Shown: positions 60,263 through 64,000 of the stretch, one piece after another | Layout of the letters: each line of letters starts with the position of its first letter | Numbering within the stretch: the first letter of the stretch is position 1 | NCBI GenBank assembly: GCA_022706765.1 | Contig: JAKJBX010000002.1 | Span: 62,001 to 126,000 of the forward strand | Reading direction: 5' to 3' | DNA: 64,000 nucleotides | Source of the DNA: Bacillota bacterium | GTDB lineage: Bacteria > Bacillota > Clostridia > Monoglobales > Firm-18 | Position numbers and translations under genes: made by a program | The notes under the pieces: generated by a model | The model's database searches: none | What the model was told of the DNA's origin: nothing | Seen by the model: only the letters and a program-made list of their open reading frames with translations

Positions 60263-61794
60263 ATGATAAACTCTCTTAACGTTGGTGATTTGTCCAATAT
60301 GGAGTCATACTGTTGCCTCACTCCATATATCGCATCAGGGTCTAAAATACTGTATCTTTCTTTTTTTGCCTGCCTGTCCTTTTCAGTTGCCCAACCGAAA
60401 TGTTTTATTCTATACTCTAAGTTTGCCGTGGGATGTGAAAATATATTAACGGGAAAACGTCCGCAATGCTGTGGAATGTCATTGAATTTGTATGGAAAAT
60501 CAGGTTGATATCTTATTAAAAAAGTTCTGAAGCTGTCATGAGCATTCCAAAATTCATCTTCACGATAATGGGTATCATTCCACATATCATAAAGGCGAAA
60601 AGCATAACCATCATACCTTATATCGTTTAACAGGCTGCCCATATTTCCCCAAAAATCATCTTCTAAAATTTCATCCGCATCTAAATTAAGAATCCAATCA
60701 GGATTGGTTTTTATTGTTTCATCCCATTGTTTTTGACGCAAAGATACTTCATTGCTAAACATAGATGCTTCGTTTTTGATTATGTGAAGCGGAATATCCT
60801 TTAAAATCTCCTTGCAAATCTCAACAGTATTATCTGTACTGCGATCATCCACTATCACGGCTTCGTCGATATGTTTGCAAAGACTTTTAAGCATTGTTGA
60901 AAGGTATCGTCCTTCTTCGTTCTTTACAACCATTGAGAGCGTTATTTTATTACCCCTTTCTTTATAACTTCTTTTAAAATCATTTTCGGCTTTGCAAAAT
61001 TCCACATACTGATTAACCCCGGTCAAATCTTCGTCACGGTAAATATGATAGGCCGGGTAATGAGTATCCACAAACAAATCCAATCCCAAAACGATTGCAC
61101 GAATACAAAAAAATCTATCTTCGCCCGGAATTGTTATATTTTTAATTGGTTTGAAGTTAACGCCAGTTTCAAGAGCCTTTTGGCTTATTAATGTACAAGC
61201 GCCAAGCCCTCCGACTTCATATACTCCCGGAACGCTAAGCTTCTTTAGAAACTTCTCTCTAAATACTCTTTCTTCGGATTTATCAAGTCCTTTATCCAAA
61301 TCTCTGGGATAAAAATCATAACCATTATACAGCCAAACATTCGGAAGCTTAGGAGCACCTGTATGCCAACTACACCAAAAAATTTCAGACACAATATCCT
61401 TGTTTAACGACTTCAAATGTTCAATTAAGTTTGGATGAATAACCAAATCCGAATCAATAAAAAACAGATAATCATAATTCTTTTCAAGTGCATAATCAAT
61501 AATTTTATTTTTATAATTACCAACTTTAAGCATCAAAGCGTCATTCCAGTAATGTGTTTCATCATTGCAAATATATTTGCCTGTCTCATTGCCTTTAATT
61601 ATATGTACATTTGAACACTCTCTTGCAAACGAGCTTAACAACTCCTTGGACTTATCGTCAATATTATCATCGACAAACATATAGTCGATGGAAACCGTAT
61701 TGCGATTAAGATTTTTCAAGGAATTTAAGAACCTTTGTAATATTTCCGGCTTTTGATATACAGGGCTGCCAACCAATACTCTTTTTTTTGTCAT
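60259..61794 (-). CDS. Tandem-domain family 2 glycosyltransferase
   Basis: The 511-residue protein joins two GT-A domains. Residues ~1-270 (VLVGSPVYQKPEILQRFLNSL, YLFFIDSDLVIHPNLIEHL) and ~280-500 (ITLSMVVKNEEGRYLSTMLKSL, VIVDDRSTDNTVEICKEIL, WILNLDADEILEDDFW) both keep DxD motifs. Probably two sugar-transfer sites making a glycan. RBS AAGAGG precedes ATG 61794. Substrates unknown. Confidence 0.85.
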   Translation of the reverse strand: MTKKRVLVGSPVYQKPEILQRFLNSLKNLNRNTVSIDYMFVDDNIDDKSKELLSSFARECSNVHIIKGNETGKYICNDETHYWNDALMLKVGNYKNKIIDYALEKNYDYLFFIDSDLVIHPNLIEHLKSLNKDIVSEIFWCSWHTGAPKLPNVWLYNGYDFYPRDLDKGLDKSEERVFREKFLKKLSVPGVYEVGGLGACTLISQKALETGVNFKPIKNITIPGEDRFFCIRAIVLGLDLFVDTHYPAYHIYRDEDLTGVNQYVEFCKAENDFKRSYKERGNKITLSMVVKNEEGRYLSTMLKSLCKHIDEAVIVDDRSTDNTVEICKEILKDIPLHIIKNEASMFSNEVSLRQKQWDETIKTNPDWILNLDADEILEDDFWGNMGSLLNDIRYDGYAFRLYDMWNDTHYREDEFWNAHDSFRTFLIRYQPDFPYKFNDIPQHCGRFPVNIFSHPTANLEYRIKHFGWATEKDRQAKKERYSILDPDAIYGVRQQYDSILDKSPTLREFII

Positions 61795-62365
61795 TAATGA
61801 ACCTCTTTCTTAAAACTAAAATGTATATTAAAACTTAAAAGCCACTTTTCAAAAAAGTGACTTTTAAAATTATTTTATATTGTATCATAGAATCCTTCAC
61901 CAGTGATTTCCATATTATTATCATAACACAAAGTTAACATAATGTAAAGTAAATAATGAATTTAATATATTGTTTAAGTGTCAAACAAAGGTTTCTAATG
62001 GTTGGTTGATATGTACCCCCATTGTGGACTTTTACCACTTAGTTAAATGCCATGCCTGGCACACCGCAAAAAAGGACAGCATCTTCAATTTGAAAATACT
62101 GTCCTAAAAATTTTATTCAGATATGAAAAATGGTCTGGAAAATGTTCGTTTTTATAACGTCCCCGTTCGAGTCCTGTTAAAAGGCTTTGGCATCCTTGAA
62201 AAACTCAATAATCAAGGGTTTGCGAAAATGCTCGCAAACCCTTGATGTTACTGCACAAAACAGATGTCATCTATTTCGTGCTCTTTGTATGTGTTTCCTG
62301 CACTACTTTGATACAATGCACCATTTTCTGCCGTCGGCGAGCTTTCGTTAACGAGCAGGGTATCG
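61795..62365. other. Intergenic region with two hairpins
   Basis: AGGACAG...CTGTCCT (about 62071-62105) and CAAGGGTTTGCG...CGCAAACCCTTG (about 62215-62246) stand out. No gene found. A TGTCAAACAA motif at ~61979 also occurs at ~57632. Confidence 0.4.
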
Positions 62366-62611
62366 CTAACGAGCAATAATGCTGATTAGTTTTCGGTGCC
62401 TGCTTGAATTTATGCTCCCTTTTTCTGGAACAGTATTGGTATCCACACCGTTTATCGCAATAAAATGGGACAAGAATTCTGATGCCAACTCTTCATCATC
62501 AGTATCAACTTTTAAAGCAGCCACATCGCGTAAAACTTGTACAGCTTCGGTATCGTCTAAGTTACGATGTAACCCGGGAACTCCGCACGTCAACGTCAGA
62601 TTGATTATCAT
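62366..62611 (-). CDS. Hypothetical small protein (about 81 aa)
   Basis: The frame starts at ATG 62611 with AGGGGTG a few bases upstream and contains LDDTEAVQVLRDVAALKVDTDDEELASEFLSHFIAINGV, an acidic, probably helical sequence. No family is recognised. It could be a genuine small gene of the island or a remnant. Confidence 0.35.
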   Translation of the reverse strand: MIINLTLTCGVPGLHRNLDDTEAVQVLRDVAALKVDTDDEELASEFLSHFIAINGVDTNTVPEKGSINSSRHRKLISIIAR

Positions 62612-62719
62612 AAATAACACCCCTGCGGTTAAGTTAAGAGAACAATATAAATGGTGTCGTCAAGACATGATGAGCAGGGGGCATAGCTGGTAGTCGGTTG
62701 GCTTTCAGGAGCTAAAGAG

Positions 62720-63976
62720 TTAATCGCTCTGTCTCAGAAAACAGATAATCTTTTCCCATGTGACTTGTGTTAACATGTATTGTGCGTGGTGCCTTTTTAC
62801 GTTTTTGCTATATTTTTCAAACTCTTTTGGAATCTCTGAAAACCGATCATCCTGAAAGTGGTTTATGAAAGCCGGTACACTTTCCCTTAATGCAGCGCGA
62901 ATGAGTTGTGTCCGTTCCTCATATTCTTCTGGTTGTGTAATATACAGCAGAAGCGGCTTGTAGCGCACCCAACCGATACAGGCGTTAACAAAACGGGTAA
63001 TGATTTTCGGAGAATCAGCGGCAATCTGCTTCAAGTGAATCGGCAGCGCTCCGTCCAATATGTGCGAATAATAAGAAAAACCATCGTGGAATGTGTAGCA
63101 AGGGATTTTGACAACCTTTCGATTCTCCAACATTGTAGACAGGAAGGTATCTTCACCTCGAGCTCCCGGAGGGTTATAAAAGGGTAGGGTTCGCAAGGGC
63201 TCTTTCAAATTGATACACAAGTTGGCACCGGAAATAAACCGGCAATTGTTTTCCCAAGGCACTTTCTCTGCTTTTTCTTGTTGTAATATGTCTGTCGAAG
63301 CATATGTGACGCCCCCTGTACGCATCAGATTGCTGATGCTTTCCCACGTGATAATATCGTTACTGATTGCTTTGATAAACACTCTAAAATCTTTTTCGCG
63401 AAGCTGTTCATTGAAGATAATCTGTGGAATTGGCGAAATATATCCGCAGTGATATCCGTTCGTCAAGTCAGCATGGACGATTTCTTTCAAGTGTGACAAA
63501 AATACACGTTGACCGCTCCACAGGCAAGTACCCTTTGTGTTGGTGACAGCCATAGGATATTCATCGTCATCCAAAAACAGCAAATAGTCCATGTGATGCT
63601 CTATGGCTGAAAACAAGACCGCGTTTCGTTTCCCGGCATATCCGGAACCAAATACCGAGTTTAGAGCATCCGGAGAAAAAGCGTCCTGAGCAGCCAGGCC
63701 AGAAATAGAATTGGAGGCATTTTCTTCTCCCATAAACACAATCCGATCAAACGCATCAACGATCTCCTGACTGAGATTTGTAAAGTCTTTAGAGCTTGTT
63801 TTTTGATAGTTTACGTCATAGGACACAAAAAGGCTTAGTTTTACATCTATGCCTATTGGCAATTCCTTTTTTGTTTCCTTCCAAATGCTGATATATGAAA
63901 GCAGAACTTTCTTAAATGAGCGACGGCCTGTGGCAAGGCCTATTCCGAGGTTTATTGTTTGGTTGGTGCGATTCAT
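62720..63976 (-). CDS. Glycosyltransferase-like protein, paralogue 2
   Basis: The 418-residue paralogue of the protein at 58997-60262 shares GIGLATGRRSFKKV, MDYLLFLDDDEYPMAV, NGYHCGYISPIPQ, FYNPPGARGEDTFLSTM and CYTFHDGF. GGAGGGA precedes ATG 63976. Base composition is clearly richer in G+C than paralogue 1, so the two have probably diverged in different genomes before meeting here. Confidence 0.65.
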   Translation of the reverse strand: MNRTNQTINLGIGLATGRRSFKKVLLSYISIWKETKKELPIGIDVKLSLFVSYDVNYQKTSSKDFTNLSQEIVDAFDRIVFMGEENASNSISGLAAQDAFSPDALNSVFGSGYAGKRNAVLFSAIEHHMDYLLFLDDDEYPMAVTNTKGTCLWSGQRVFLSHLKEIVHADLTNGYHCGYISPIPQIIFNEQLREKDFRVFIKAISNDIITWESISNLMRTGGVTYASTDILQQEKAEKVPWENNCRFISGANLCINLKEPLRTLPFYNPPGARGEDTFLSTMLENRKVVKIPCYTFHDGFSYYSHILDGALPIHLKQIAADSPKIITRFVNACIGWVRYKPLLLYITQPEEYEERTQLIRAALRESVPAFINHFQDDRFSEIPKEFEKYSKNVKRHHAQYMLTQVTWEKIICFLRQSD

Positions 63977-64000
63977 TGATAGTCCCTCCTAACATTATGA

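Noticed and set aside
61977-61988. TGTCAAACAA shared with ~57632 as insertion-sequence ends
   Set aside because: The similarity is only about 10-12 nt and no transposase lies between; not enough to call an element.
62150-62185. GTTCGAGTCC motif resembling a tRNA T-loop
   Set aside because: The flanking bases do not form a T stem and there is no acceptor stem or CCA.

Overview
The window looks like a piece of chromosome from an anaerobic, probably spore-forming member of the Clostridia. The evidence is the dnaG-rpoD operon preceded by a sigma-H-like promoter, two tiny ORFs behind sigma-K-like promoters, Na+-pump decarboxylase subunits, a class I fumarase subunit, dockerin/cohesin/SLH surface proteins, VanW and ApbE proteins and a CymR-type cysteine regulator. 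Assignment to a genus is not possible from sequence alone. The first ~52 kb is moderately G+C rich and mostly housekeeping. From ~52 kb the sequence turns A+T rich and looks like acquired DNA.

Layout. 0.3-7.8 kb: decarboxylase beta and gamma subunits, a large two-part PMT-type glycosyltransferase, fumarase alpha, ribosome hibernation factor, a flavodoxin-like reductase and dGTPase. 8-13.1 kb: dnaG, rpoD, trmK, a Nif3-like gene and the RNase P RNA. 13.2-22.5 kb: small, possibly sporulation-controlled ORFs, a PAS-GGDEF-HD-GYP protein, a small HTH/DUF pair, then acpS, nnr, alr, mazEF and an exported protein. 22.6-35.6 kb: secreted and surface proteins, namely an alginate-lyase-like enzyme with three DNRLRE repeats, VanW, ApbE, an amidohydrolase, and a trio made of a dockerin protein, a double-cohesin scaffold and an SLH-anchored cohesin protein. 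35.9-41.2 kb: zinc uptake znuACB with its Fur/Zur regulator, an SDR, small proteins and tcdA. 41.2-47 kb: sulfur amino-acid genes (malY, a Cys/Met PLP enzyme, cysK, a CymR-type regulator, metY). 47-52 kb: a candidate small RNA, a CDGSH protein divergent from a TtcA-type enzyme, and cadC-cadA metal efflux. 52-64 kb: a dcd fragment, the 3' half of a tRNA-Leu, a Fic toxin/antitoxin pair, a frameshifted DUF6076 gene, a large serine recombinase, a nucleotidyltransferase, hemolysin III and three glycosyltransferase-like genes.

The most interesting signals lie in non-coding DNA. (1) Eight copies of a dispersed element: a long perfect hairpin whose sequence differs in every copy, then a conserved ~35-nt core, then in most copies a second hairpin. 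(2) A second dispersed repeat with three copies. (3) A cysteine regulon in which the regulator, cysK and metY promoters share one 21-bp dyad placed 2-3 nt after the -10 box. The metY leader also encodes a 16-residue peptide with tandem Cys codons before a terminator-like hairpin. (4) A tRNA-Leu(CAG) fragment broken at the anticodon loop, which marks an integration boundary for the A+T-rich right end.
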